DNA of 64,000 nt from Streptomyces sp. R33 (GCF_041200175.1 NZ_CP165727.1:4352501-4416500), one strand, 5' to 3'; shown: positions 54,755 through 62,969, counted from the stretch's first letter. Translations and numbers: made by a program. Notes: a model not told the origin generated them from the letters alone.

Positions 54755-56020
54755 TCAGTGACTTTGGGTGCCCGAGCGGTGGGCCGGGAAGAGCCGTCCC
54801 AGTTCGGCGTGGAAGCCGGGGAAGGTCTTGCCGACACAGGACGGGTCGTCGAGCGTGATGCCGGGAACGCGCAGGCCCAGTACCGAGAACGCCATGGCGA
54901 TCCGGTGGTCCCGGCGGCAGGCGATCCGGGCGGCCGTGGGGCGGCCCGGGTGGACGGTGAGCCGGTCCGGTCCTGACTCGGTGCGGATCCCGAGGGCCCG
55001 CAGGTTCTCCTCGACCGCGGCGATCCGGTCGGACTCCTTGAGCCGTGCGTGGCCGATGCCGTGGACGGTGATCGGCGCGTCGGCGAGCGGGGCCACCGCC
55101 GCCAGTGTCATGAAGGTGTCGGAGATGTCGCCCATGTCGACGGCGAAGCCGCCGCGCAGCCGCCCGGTGCCGGTGACGGTGGTCGCCCCGTCGGCGATCT
55201 CCACCCGGGCGCCCGCCCGGCGCAGCACCTCCACGAAGCCGAGGTCGCCCTGGACGCTGCCGAGGCCGAGGCCGGGCACGGTGACGGTGGTCCCGGTGAC
55301 GGCGGCCGCCGCGAAGAAGTACGAGGCGGTGGAGGCGTCGGGTTCGATGTCGAGCTCGGCGGCCCGGTAGCCGCCGGGCAGCACCTGGATCGCGCCGCCC
55401 GCGAACTCGTCGACGTACGCCCCGAAGTGGCGCATCAGCTCCTGGGTCATCGTGATGTACGGGCGGCTGACCAGCCCCTCGCCCCGTACGGTCAGCGGCC
55501 GGCGCATCAGCGGTCCCGCCATCAGCAGGCCGGTGAGGTACTGACTGCTGAGCGAGGCGTCCACGGTCAGGTCACCGCCGGTCAGGCCCCGGGCGGCGAC
55601 GGTCAGCGGCAGTCCGCCGACGGGCTCGGTGACCCGGGCGTCCGCGCCGAGCCGGCCCAGCGCCTCGGCGAGGGGCCGCAGCGGCCGGGCGCGCAGCTGG
55701 CCGGTGCCGTCGAAGGTGAACGTGCCGGCGCCGGTCGCCGCGAACGGCGGCAGGAACCGGGCCGCGGTGCCGGCGTCCTCGCACCACACCGCGCCGCCGC
55801 CGGCCGGGGCGCGCCCGCTGCCGGTGACCTTCCAGCCGTCGTCGCCCTCCACGACGGGGACGCCGAGGCCGGCCAGGGCCTCCCGGAAGGCCACCGTGTC
55901 CGCGCTGACCAGGGGGGCCCGCAGCAGCGAGACCCCGTCGGCGGCGGCGGCCAGCAGCAGCGCCCGGTTGGTGATGCTCTTGGAGCCCGGGATACGGGCG
56001 GTCAGCACGGCCGTGTTCAC
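54755..56020 (-). CDS. aroA: EPSP synthase (3-phosphoshikimate 1-carboxyvinyltransferase)
   Basis: This 421-residue enzyme transfers enolpyruvate from PEP to shikimate-3-phosphate. Conserved residues are present: KSITNRALLLAAA, DAGTAARFLPPFAA with the PEP-binding Arg region, DISDTFMT with the catalytic Asp, ARLKESDRI and CRRDHRIAMAF. GTG 56020 has GGGAGGG upstream and overlaps the transketolase-fragment stop. It lies in a secondary-metabolite operon, so it is probably an extra copy boosting chorismate supply; a housekeeping copy would be expected elsewhere (inference). Confidence 0.93.
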   Translation of the reverse strand: MNTAVLTARIPGSKSITNRALLLAAAADGVSLLRAPLVSADTVAFREALAGLGVPVVEGDDGWKVTGSGRAPAGGGAVWCEDAGTAARFLPPFAATGAGTFTFDGTGQLRARPLRPLAEALGRLGADARVTEPVGGLPLTVAARGLTGGDLTVDASLSSQYLTGLLMAGPLMRRPLTVRGEGLVSRPYITMTQELMRHFGAYVDEFAGGAIQVLPGGYRAAELDIEPDASTASYFFAAAAVTGTTVTVPGLGLGSVQGDLGFVEVLRRAGARVEIADGATTVTGTGRLRGGFAVDMGDISDTFMTLAAVAPLADAPITVHGIGHARLKESDRIAAVEENLRALGIRTESGPDRLTVHPGRPTAARIACRRDHRIAMAFSVLGLRVPGITLDDPSCVGKTFPGFHAELGRLFPAHRSGTQSH

Positions 56021-56481
56021 GCGCCCTCCCGCTGTCCGGCGCGGGCCAGCCCGGCCCGGGCGGTGGCGGCCACCCGGGCGGCGCTGAAGCCGTGCTGCTG
56101 GTGGAGGGCGGTGTACGCGCCGCGCGCGCCGCACTGGTCGAGCCGGACCGGGATGCCGGCCTCGCCGAGCAGTTCGTAGCAGCCGAGCGCGGAGCCGGCC
56201 GCCACGGACACCCGGGCCCGGGCGCCGGCCGGCGGCTGGGGGCAGGGCACCGTCACCACGCGGGCGGCGATGCCCTCGCGGTGCAGGATGGCGCGGGCGT
56301 CGAGGGCGATGCGCATCTCGCTGCCGGTGGCGATGAGCACCACGTCGGGCGCGGCGCCCTCGGCGTCGACCCGGACCTGGACCTCGGCCTCGGCCTCGGC
56401 CACGACGCTGTCCCGCTTGGACCAGCCCGGCTCGCCCGGACCGCCGTAGGGGCGGGGGAACCTCTGCATGCGACGGGCCAC
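56017..56481 (-). CDS. Stand-alone transketolase C-terminal domain
   Basis: This ~154-residue protein matches only the third domain of transketolase: VVLIATGSEMRIALDARAIL, ARVVTVPCPQP, VSVAAGSALGCYELLGEAG and AAYTALHQQHGF-like text (GAYTALHQQHGFSAARVAA). The thiamine-diphosphate and pyrimidine-binding domains are absent and no upstream coding sequence matches them, so it cannot be a complete transketolase. It overlaps EPSP synthase (GTGA) and follows the SDR stop by four bases. It may pair with a separate N-terminal protein outside the window, or have a structural or regulatory role. Start GTG 56481 or ATG 56469. Confidence 0.8.
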   Translation of the reverse strand: MARRMQRFPRPYGGPGEPGWSKRDSVVAEAEAEVQVRVDAEGAAPDVVLIATGSEMRIALDARAILHREGIAARVVTVPCPQPPAGARARVSVAAGSALGCYELLGEAGIPVRLDQCGARGAYTALHQQHGFSAARVAATARAGLARAGQREGA

Positions 56482-56485
56482 CGCT

Positions 56486-57187
56486 CTACTCGCTCGTCTT
56501 GCGGTCGAGCACGAGGTCGTGCCCGACGATGTACGCGGCCGCGTCGGAGCAGAGCCAGACCACGGTGTCGGCGATCTCCTCGACGCTGGCCCCCCGGCCG
56601 AGCGGGCAGGGGCTGATGGCGTTGATGCGGATCGACTGGGCGACGTACTCGCGGGCCGCGGTCCGGGTCAGGGCGCTGACGGCGGCCGTGGACGCGGCGT
56701 ACGCGCCGAGGCCGGGGAGCATGCCCTGCGCTCCGATGTTGCTGGCCGTGTTGACGATGACCCCGCCGCCGGCGGACCCCATGTGGGCGATCTCGTGCTT
56801 CATGGACAGCCAGACGCCGGTGAGGTTGGCCGTCAGGGTGTGGGCCCAGACCGTCTCGTCGATGTCCGCGACGGACTGGTGCGGGCCCAGTTCGGTGGTG
56901 TTGTTGAAGGCCACGTCCAGGGCGCCGTGCCGGCGCACGGTCTCGGCGACGACGTACGCGGCGCCGGCGTCCGCGCCGGCCGTCGTGTCCGACACGTCGG
57001 CGACCACGCTGTCGGCCTGCCCGCCCGCGTCGCGGATCAGCTTGACCGTTCCTTCGAGCGTCTCCGGGTGGCGGCCCGAGACCACCACCAGTGCGCCGAG
57101 CCGGGCGAAGGCAACCGCCGCTGCCCGGCCGATGCCTTCGCCTCCTCCGGTGACGAGGACGACCTGGCCGTCGAACCGTTCAGACAT
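56486..57187 (-). CDS. SDR-family protein with altered active site
   Basis: This 233-residue Rossmann protein has an intact cofactor motif VTGGGEGIGRAAAVAF and Ser149/Tyr163 in the usual places, but the catalytic Lys of YxxxK is Thr167 (AYAASTAAV) and the NNAG motif reads NNTT. Classical SDR proton relay should therefore be lost or weakened. The frame is intact with normal codon bias, so it is not an ordinary pseudogene. ATG 57187 has AGGAGAA at good spacing. It is the first gene of the SDR-transketolase fragment-EPSP synthase-hydroxylase run. Confidence 0.88.
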   Translation of the reverse strand: MSERFDGQVVLVTGGGEGIGRAAAVAFARLGALVVVSGRHPETLEGTVKLIRDAGGQADSVVADVSDTTAGADAGAAYVVAETVRRHGALDVAFNNTTELGPHQSVADIDETVWAHTLTANLTGVWLSMKHEIAHMGSAGGGVIVNTASNIGAQGMLPGLGAYAASTAAVSALTRTAAREYVAQSIRINAISPCPLGRGASVEEIADTVVWLCSDAAAYIVGHDLVLDRKTSE

Positions 57188-57306
57188 CAGCGTTCTCCTG
57201 ATTCTCCGCTTCGGATTTAACGGGAAGGCGCTCTGCGGAACGCCACCGACCAACCGTCACCCTGCAAGAAAAAACAGCCGGTGAGGCAGTGGACTTCTCT
57301 CATTCC

Positions 57307-57363
57307 GTCAGGTCCTGGGGGCAGGTGACGTAATACCCCGCCCGGCTTTGACACCACTGTTCG
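57307..57363. promoter_or_regulatory. Heptamer and -35-like element in the SDR/57410 divergent spacer
   Basis: GTCAGGT (57307) and the close GGCAGGT (57320) are followed by TTGACA (57358-57363) facing the plus-strand gene. The matching -10 is weak. The 222-bp spacer is otherwise featureless. Confidence 0.4.
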
Positions 57364-57409
57364 CCCGACCGATGCTGCACGCCGACTGGCCTCTGGAAAG
57401 GAGAGATCA

Positions 57410-57889
57410 ATGCTGACGCTTTCGTGGACCCGTCCGGTCGTCGGCGCAGCTCAGGAGGGGTGTCCAGCTCCTACGCGGGAGTCTCTCTGGCAGGCGCTGC
57501 TACACAAGGCGGAGTTCCCCACCGGCTATGTTCCGGCCATTACGGATTGCCGGATCAACGAACGGTACGCCGATGGATTTCTCCGGGAAATCCGGCGCGG
57601 CGGGCTGACGTTCCTGCAACGCGTCACTCCCCAGGAGAGCGCCGGTCGCATTACCTACCGGCATCTGGACGACACCGACATCGCCGAGATCCGCAATGAG
57701 ATCGGAGAGGACGAGGACGGCCGGCTCACGCTCACCCTCAGCATCACCCTGACCGACCGCCCGGCGGCCGCGATCCTCGCGCAGAACACCTACCTGCGGG
57801 ACCTGGACTGCGATTTCCACGGCACGCTGGACGCCATGACGGAGGTCCTGCGGCAGGTGATGGCCACAGGGGCGGACCAGCGGGCGTGA
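57410..57889 (+). CDS. Small SRPBCC-like (DUF1857-type) protein
   Basis: This 159-residue protein is probably a helix-grip fold of the DUF1857 type. It starts with an alpha-helix/strand block (RESLWQALLHKAEFPTGYVPAITDCRINERYADGFLREI), then beta-strands TFLQRVTPQE and GRLTLTLSITLTDRP, ending in a long helix (TLDAMTEVLRQVM). Members may bind small aromatic ligands; none has a well-defined reaction. AAAGGAGAG lies before ATG 57410. It is the only plus-strand gene between the two minus-strand arms of the 3-hydroxyanthranilate block. Confidence 0.68.
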   Translation: MLTLSWTRPVVGAAQEGCPAPTRESLWQALLHKAEFPTGYVPAITDCRINERYADGFLREIRRGGLTFLQRVTPQESAGRITYRHLDDTDIAEIRNEIGEDEDGRLTLTLSITLTDRPAAAILAQNTYLRDLDCDFHGTLDAMTEVLRQVMATGADQRA

Positions 57890-57896
57890 CACCCAC

Positions 57897-57944
57897 GCGT
57901 ACGGCCCCTCACGCCCCCGGGGGGGGCCGTGAGGGGCCGTACGC
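57897..57944. terminator. Bidirectional hairpin between convergent genes
   Basis: A 17-bp perfect stem (GCGTACGGCCCCTCACG with its complement) and a 14-nt loop lie between the DUF1857-type gene and the ABM-like gene. Confidence 0.85.
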
Positions 57945-57955
57945 GCTCTCGTGCC

Positions 57956-58270
57956 TCACACCTTCCCGGGCAGCGTGTGGACGCCCTCGACCGTCGCCTC
58001 CACGTCGAACACCGTGTACTGCACCGGCGCCCGCCCGATCAGCTCGGCCGCCCGCGGGGCCAGCGGCTGCGCCGCCGCCTCCGCGGACTCCCACAGCAGC
58101 ACCGCGCCCCAGCGCTCCGTCGCCGGGTCCGCGATCCAGAACTTCAGCCGCAGCCCCTCGACCGCCGCGAAACGGTCGACCGCCTCATCGCGCAGGTACG
58201 CCCTCAGCGACTCGATGCTGTGCCCCGAGCCCTTCAGGTCCCACCAGGCCACCGTCGCCTTCGCGCTCAT
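57956..58270 (-). CDS. ABM/YdhR-like small alpha-beta barrel protein
   Basis: This 104-residue dimeric alpha-beta-barrel type protein has TVAWWDLKGSGHSIESLRAYL, FAAVEGLRLKFWIADPATERWGAVLLWES and YTVFDVEATV, a pattern like antibiotic-biosynthesis monooxygenases and the YdhR group. Some oxidise phenols or quinols without a cofactor. It overlaps the PhzE-like gene by ATGA and is last in the operon, so it may act on 3-hydroxyanthranilate or a later aminophenol (inference). Confidence 0.72.
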   Translation of the reverse strand: MSAKATVAWWDLKGSGHSIESLRAYLRDEAVDRFAAVEGLRLKFWIADPATERWGAVLLWESAEAAAQPLAPRAAELIGRAPVQYTVFDVEATVEGVHTLPGKV

Positions 58271-60150
58271 ACGGACTGCTCCTGGAGCAGTCCGGACAGG
58301 GCCTCGCTGACGATGCGGATGCCGTCCTCCGTGAGCACCGACTCGGCGTGGAACTGCATCGAGCGGAAGCCGGGCCCGCGCAGCGCGTGCACCTCCCTGG
58401 TCCCCGGCTCCCGGCACACCTCGACCGTGCCGATCCCGGGCACCTCGACGGTGTCCGAGGCGCTCTGCGCGGCGAAGGTGTTGTAGAAGCCGACCCGCTC
58501 GCGCCGCCCGAACAGCTCGATCTCCCGCTGCACGCCCTGGTTGGGCTGCTCCCGGCGCTTCAGCGCGAAGCCGAGCTTCGTGCTGAGCACCTGGTGGCTG
58601 AGGCAGACCGCGAGGAACGGCCGCCCCTCCGTGAGGAGGGTGTCCACCGCGGACCGCAGGTGCGCGATCTTGGGGTCGTCCACGTCCCGCGGGTCGCCCG
58701 GCCCCGGCCCCATCACGACCAGGTCGTACGGGGCGAAGCTGTACGGCTCGTCGAACCGTCGGACCGTGACGTCGGCCTCCATGGCCCGCAGCTGGTGCTC
58801 GATCATCGCGGTGAAGGTGTCCTCCGCGTCGACCACCAGCACCTTGCGGCCCATGAGCAGCGGTACCGGCCGGGCCCGGGAGGCGTCGTCGTCCAGCCAG
58901 AACCCGGCGATCGTCGCGTTGCGCCGGCTCAGGGCCGCCCGTACGTCCGGGTGGTCGCCGAAGCGGCGCGGCCCCGACGGCTCGAACATCGCGAGCAGGC
59001 CGGCCGCCTTCGCGCGGGTCTCGGCGACCTCGGACAGCGGATCCGAGTGGCGCACGAGGGTGGCGCCGACGCCGATGCGCATCCGGCCGGCGCCGTCGAT
59101 GTCGGCAGTGCGGATCAGGATCGCCGAGTCCAGCGTCCGCTCGCTGTTCTCGTCCTGGCCCATCAGGGCCAGGACACCGCTGTAGTAGCCGCGGCCCTGG
59201 GGCTCGTACTTCTTGATGACCCGGCCCGCGCTCTCCAGCGGGGACCCGGTGACCGTCGGTGCGAACAGGGTCTCGTGCAGGATCTCGCGGGGGTCGCGGG
59301 AGGTGCGGCCCTCGATGAAGTACTCGGTGTGGGCGAGGCGGGCCATCTCCTTGAGGTACGGCCCGACGACCCGGCCGCCGGACGCGCAGATCCGGGCCAT
59401 CATCTTGAGTTCCTCGTCGACGACCATGTAGAGCTCGTCGGCCTCCTTGCGGTCGGCGAGGAAGTCCATGACGCCGGGCAGTTCGGGCCCCGAGGCGGGG
59501 AACCGGTACGTGCCGCTGATCGGGTTCATCACGGCCCGGCCGCCGGAGAGGCTGATGTGCCGCTCCGGCGAGGCACCGATGAGGGTGCGCTCGCCCGTGT
59601 GCACGATGAACGTCCAGTACGCGCCGGTCTCCCGCTCCAGCAGCCGGCGGAAGAAGCGCAGCGCAGCGCCGACGGAGTACTCGCTGATGTCGGCCACGAA
59701 GGACCGCTTCATCACGAAGTTGGCGCCGGCGCCGGTGCCGATCTCGTCCGCGATGACGCGGCGAACCGTTTCCGCGTACGTGTCGTCGTCGATGTCGAAG
59801 TCGCCGCCCGTCGCGAGGTGGACGGGGGCGTCGGGGATCCCCGCCAGGACGGCGGCGAGCGGCACCTGCGCCTGTTCCTCGATCACCATGGCGAGCAGCG
59901 GGGTGCCGTCGTCGGGCGCCTCGAAGCCGCGCTCGGCGAGCTGCCGGTAGGGGATCAGGGTGAGCACGTCCTGGCGGGCGCCGGCGCCCGCCTCGACGTC
60001 CCGGAGCGGGACGTCGGCGAGCGTGGCCGCCTCGGCGAACTCGCCCAGGAAGAGGTCGAGGTGCCCGGTGACGGTGGTCTCCGGACGGTGGATCAGCGCG
60101 AAGGCCGGCGGCCGGCCCGTCAGGATCCGGCCCAGCAGGTCTCCGGTCAT
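58267..60150 (-). CDS. PhzE-like 2-amino-2-desoxyisochorismate (ADIC) synthase
   Basis: This 627-residue fusion enzyme has an N-terminal chorismate-binding domain (to ~420, with GERTLIGASPERHISL and MNPISGTYRFP) and a C-terminal glutamine amidotransferase (~430-627) with GPGPGDPRD, nucleophile Cys in FLAVCLSHQVLS, and QFHAESVLTEDG carrying the His/Glu pair. PhzE enzymes aminate chorismate at C2 to ADIC and, unlike anthranilate synthase, keep the enolpyruvyl group. The phzD-like and EntA-like genes just upstream in the operon use this product, supporting ADIC synthase over anthranilate synthase. It overlaps both neighbours (ATGA). Confidence 0.9.
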   Translation of the reverse strand: MTGDLLGRILTGRPPAFALIHRPETTVTGHLDLFLGEFAEAATLADVPLRDVEAGAGARQDVLTLIPYRQLAERGFEAPDDGTPLLAMVIEEQAQVPLAAVLAGIPDAPVHLATGGDFDIDDDTYAETVRRVIADEIGTGAGANFVMKRSFVADISEYSVGAALRFFRRLLERETGAYWTFIVHTGERTLIGASPERHISLSGGRAVMNPISGTYRFPASGPELPGVMDFLADRKEADELYMVVDEELKMMARICASGGRVVGPYLKEMARLAHTEYFIEGRTSRDPREILHETLFAPTVTGSPLESAGRVIKKYEPQGRGYYSGVLALMGQDENSERTLDSAILIRTADIDGAGRMRIGVGATLVRHSDPLSEVAETRAKAAGLLAMFEPSGPRRFGDHPDVRAALSRRNATIAGFWLDDDASRARPVPLLMGRKVLVVDAEDTFTAMIEHQLRAMEADVTVRRFDEPYSFAPYDLVVMGPGPGDPRDVDDPKIAHLRSAVDTLLTEGRPFLAVCLSHQVLSTKLGFALKRREQPNQGVQREIELFGRRERVGFYNTFAAQSASDTVEVPGIGTVEVCREPGTREVHALRGPGFRSMQFHAESVLTEDGIRIVSEALSGLLQEQSV

Positions 60151-60827
60151 GCGGATTCCCCTCCCGCTCCCGCATGGGCGGCCACCCGGTCCGGGAGGGC
60201 CGTCAGGAGCTCCTTGGTGGTGGTCAGGCGGGCGCAGCGGCCGGCGGCGTACTCGAGCGCCATCCGGTGCTCCTCCCAGCTGAAGTCGGCGACGGCGTCG
60301 GCGACCAGGAAGGGCTGTATGTCGTTGGTGAACGCGTCGACCGCGGTCACCAGGACGCCCACGTGCGCGTACACACCGCAGAGGATCAGCTGGTCGCGGC
60401 CCTGTGCGCGCATCCGCTCCAGCAGGTCGGTCTTGAAGAAGGCGCTGTAGCGCCACTTGGTGAGCATCCAGTCGCCGGCGGCGGGCGCCACCGGGTCCAC
60501 GACCTGGCGGTGCTCCGGGCTGGGCTGCATGCCCGGGCCCCAGAAGTCCCCGAGCAGCCCGCGCTCCTCGGGGGTCATGCCGCCCGGTTGCGCGGTGTAC
60601 GCGACCGGGATGCCGAGCTCGGCGGCGCGCACGCGCAGCGCGCCGGCGTTGCGGGACAGGTCCACGACGGGCTGCTCGCCCTCGGGGAAGGGGGCCAGGA
60701 AGTACTTCTGCAGATCGTGCACCAGCAGGACGGCGCGGTCCGGATCGATCTCCCAGTCGACGCCGGAGGCGGGCAGGTCGGCCGCCGACGGCATCGGATA
60801 GGGGTTGATCGCAGGTATGCCTGCCAT
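60147..60827 (-). CDS. PhzD-like isochorismatase
   Basis: This 226-residue isochorismatase-family hydrolase reads like PhzD throughout: GIPAINPYPMPSAADLP, AVLLVHDLQKYFLAPF with the catalytic Asp, MLTKWRYSAFFKTDL with the Lys, and LILCGVYAHVGVLVTAVDAF. PhzD removes the enolpyruvyl group of ADIC as pyruvate, giving trans-2,3-dihydro-3-hydroxyanthranilate. The start is ATG 60827 with GAGGGAGAA. Ala replaces the nucleophilic Cys of amidase relatives (GVYAHVG), as in true isochorismatases. Confidence 0.93.
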   Translation of the reverse strand: MAGIPAINPYPMPSAADLPASGVDWEIDPDRAVLLVHDLQKYFLAPFPEGEQPVVDLSRNAGALRVRAAELGIPVAYTAQPGGMTPEERGLLGDFWGPGMQPSPEHRQVVDPVAPAAGDWMLTKWRYSAFFKTDLLERMRAQGRDQLILCGVYAHVGVLVTAVDAFTNDIQPFLVADAVADFSWEEHRMALEYAAGRCARLTTTKELLTALPDRVAAHAGAGGESA

Positions 60828-60846
60828 GCGCTTCTCCCTCTCGTTC

Positions 60847-61617
60847 TTAGGCACCGAGCGCCGCACCGCCGTCGACGGTGAGGTCGTGCATCGTGATGTG
60901 GGCGGCCTTGTCGGAGAGCAGGAAGACCACCGCCTCGGCGACGTCCTCGGGACGCGCCAGCTTGCCCAGCGGGATCCCGACGCGGTACGCGTCCGGGACC
61001 CCGTCGATGGAGGCCCGCGCGCTGCTCTCGTCCTGCCACATGGAGTTGAGCATCGGGGTGTCCGTGGAGCCCGGCGCCACGAGGTTCGCGCGGATGCCGA
61101 ACTTGGCGACCTCCAGCCCCAGGCACTTGGTGAACATCGTCGCGGCGGCCTTGGAGGCGGCGTACGCGGACATCTCGGTACGGGCGGTGCCCGCGGCGTT
61201 GGAGGCGATCGTGACGATCGCGCCCCGGCGGCGCGGCACCATGCGGTTGACGACGGCCCGGGAGACGAAGAAGACGCCCGTGGTGTTGACCGCGAACGTC
61301 GTGCTCCACTCCTGGTCGGTCAGGGTACGCGCCTCGGCGAGCCGCAGCACGCCGGCGGCGTTGACGAGGAAGTCGAGCGGACCGACGAGCGCCTCGACGT
61401 CGTCGACCAGCGATTCGACGTCGGCACTGGAGGTGACGTCGGCCGGGAACGGATCGACCCGGCCGCCCTCCTCGGCGACGGACTTGGCGACGTCGCGCAG
61501 ACGGTGGGCGTCCCGGTCGACCGCAGCCACCCGGACGCCCCGGGAGGCCAGGGCTCGGACGATGGCCTCGCCTATGCCGCCGGCCGCTCCGGTGACCAGA
61601 GCGATCTTTCCTTCCAT
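60847..61617 (-). CDS. EntA-like dehydrogenase (2,3-dihydro-3-hydroxyanthranilate dehydrogenase)
   Basis: This 256-residue classical SDR has GAAGGIGEAIVRAL, NAAGVLRL, Ser in IVTIASNAAG and the active YAASKAAATMFTK. The EntA/DhbA signature PMLNSMWQDESSA and AYRVGIPLGKLARPEDVA is present. EntA oxidises 2,3-dihydro-2,3-dihydroxybenzoate; paired with PhzE and PhzD the substrate should be dihydro-3-hydroxyanthranilate and the product 3-hydroxyanthranilate. Unlike the SDR at 56486, its active site is intact. It lies 19 bp upstream of phzD. Confidence 0.9.
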   Translation of the reverse strand: MEGKIALVTGAAGGIGEAIVRALASRGVRVAAVDRDAHRLRDVAKSVAEEGGRVDPFPADVTSSADVESLVDDVEALVGPLDFLVNAAGVLRLAEARTLTDQEWSTTFAVNTTGVFFVSRAVVNRMVPRRRGAIVTIASNAAGTARTEMSAYAASKAAATMFTKCLGLEVAKFGIRANLVAPGSTDTPMLNSMWQDESSARASIDGVPDAYRVGIPLGKLARPEDVAEAVVFLLSDKAAHITMHDLTVDGGAALGA

Positions 61618-61647
61618 GATGGAGAAACCCCCTCTTCTTCTTCTGCC

Positions 61648-62817
61648 TCAGCCGCGCCAGGCCGAGACGACCTCGACGGCCTGGTCGACATTGAGGCGCG
61701 GGTCGCAGAACGAGGTGTACTTCTCGCCCAGTTCGTCGACGTGGTATTTGTCGGAAACGCATTCGTGGACCAGGTCCGGGGTCGTTTCCAGGTGGAGCCC
61801 GGCCGCCACTCCGCCGTTGTCGACGACGGCCTTCTGGAATTCCTCGACCTCGCGTACGACCGTTTCCACATAACGGGTCTTGACGCCGCCGGGAAGGCTG
61901 ACGGTATTCCCGTGCATCGGGTCGCACAGCCACAGCACCGGGTGCCCGGCTTCGTGCACCGCGCGGACCAGCTCCGGCAGCTTCTCGGCAGCCGTGCCCT
62001 GGCCCATCCGGGAGATCAGCGTGAGCCGGCCCGGCTCCTTCTGCGGGTCGAGCCTTCCGCACAGCTCCACCAGCTCGGCCGGGGTCATCTTCGGACCGAC
62101 CTTGGTGGCGACCGGGTTGGCGATGGTCGCGAAGAGCTCGATGTGGGCGCCGTCCAGCTCGCGGGTGCGCTCACCGACCCAGGGCCAGTGCGTCGAGGTC
62201 AGCAGCACCGAGCCGTCCGGCTGGGTGCGCAGCATCGGGCCCTCGTAGTCCAGCAGCAGCGCCTCGTGGCTGGTCCACACCGGGGCCTCGGCCGCGGAGG
62301 GGCGCCCTTCGCCGTGCCAGCCGAGCCAGCCCATGGCCCCGGCGGCCGCGCGGTAGCCGGCGATCAGGCGCCGGGGGTCGGGACGGCGCAGCTCCGGGTC
62401 CGGCTCCGGGCTGTTGACCATGTGGCCGCGGTAGACGGGGAGCTCGACGCCGCCGATGGTCTCGGTCGGCCGGGAGCGGGGCTTGCCGAACTGGCCGGCC
62501 AGCCGGCCCACCCGTATGACGGGCTTGAGCGAGCGCGTCTTCATGACACCGGCCAGCACGTCGAGGAGCGCCGCCTTGCGCGCCACATAGCCGGGAGTGC
62601 ACTCGGCGGGGTCCTCCGCGCAGTCCCCGCCCTGGATGACCTGCACCTCGCCCCGCGCGGCCGCGGCGAGCAGGACCCGAAGGTCCTCGACGTCCTGCGG
62701 ACGGACGAGTGCGGGCGCCTCGGCGAGTTCGGCCCTGGCGTTCTCCAGGGCGTCTTCATCCGGCCAAACGGGCTGTTGGCCCGCGGGCAATGATTTCCAG
62801 CGTGCAACACCGTGCAT
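61648..62817 (-). CDS. Class II DAHP synthase (PhzC-like)
   Basis: This 389-residue plant-type DAHP synthase condenses erythrose-4-phosphate and PEP. It shows VIQGGDCAED, PVIRVGRLAGQFGKPRS, FATIANPVATKVGPKMTP, LWLCDPMHGNT and GLHLETTPDLVHEC. It is shorter than the ~450-residue AroG of primary metabolism and lacks its N-terminal regulatory extension, so it is probably not feedback inhibited. It heads the operon DAHP synthase, EntA-like, PhzD, PhzE, ABM-like. ATG 62817 has GGGAGGTG upstream. Confidence 0.93.
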   Translation of the reverse strand: MHGVARWKSLPAGQQPVWPDEDALENARAELAEAPALVRPQDVEDLRVLLAAAARGEVQVIQGGDCAEDPAECTPGYVARKAALLDVLAGVMKTRSLKPVIRVGRLAGQFGKPRSRPTETIGGVELPVYRGHMVNSPEPDPELRRPDPRRLIAGYRAAAGAMGWLGWHGEGRPSAAEAPVWTSHEALLLDYEGPMLRTQPDGSVLLTSTHWPWVGERTRELDGAHIELFATIANPVATKVGPKMTPAELVELCGRLDPQKEPGRLTLISRMGQGTAAEKLPELVRAVHEAGHPVLWLCDPMHGNTVSLPGGVKTRYVETVVREVEEFQKAVVDNGGVAAGLHLETTPDLVHECVSDKYHVDELGEKYTSFCDPRLNVDQAVEVVSAWRG

Positions 62818-62913
62818 GCGGCACCTCCCAGTGCTGTACCTGCCGTGACATCAGATGCAGCCAGAAGTCTGTGAAACAGGCATTCGGAGGAACCACAAGA
62901 GATTCGCCACTAC

Positions 62914-62969
62914 GTCAGGTGGGGCCGTATTCGGTCAGGTTGAAAGGAAGCCGCCGAAATAAACCTGAC
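62914..62969. promoter_or_regulatory. Three GTCAGGT/ACCTGAC heptamers in the DAHP synthase/transaldolase-like spacer
   Basis: GTCAGGT occurs at 62914 and 62934 (20 bp apart, same orientation) and ACCTGAC at 62963 (opposite orientation). The 299-bp divergent spacer (62818-63116) contains no gene. The same heptamer is found before LuxE-like, NAT, aldo-keto reductase and SDR genes of this block, so it may be the site of a cluster regulator not in the window. Confidence 0.5.

Noticed and set aside
56017..56481. Sequencing-frameshifted full transketolase
   Set aside because: The bases just upstream encode the end of an SDR in normal codon bias, not transketolase middle-domain sequence in any frame.
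57956..62817. Phenazine biosynthesis
   Set aside because: PhzC, PhzD and PhzE equivalents are present, but PhzF, PhzA/B and PhzG are not seen and an EntA-like dehydrogenase follows, which diverts the intermediate to 3-hydroxyanthranilate. PhzF beyond the window would change this view.
57956..62817. Catechol siderophore (enterobactin-like) pathway because of the EntA-like gene
   Set aside because: No isochorismate synthase, aryl carrier protein, NRPS or dihydroxybenzoate ligase; the PhzE/PhzD pair supplies an amino-substituted ring instead.
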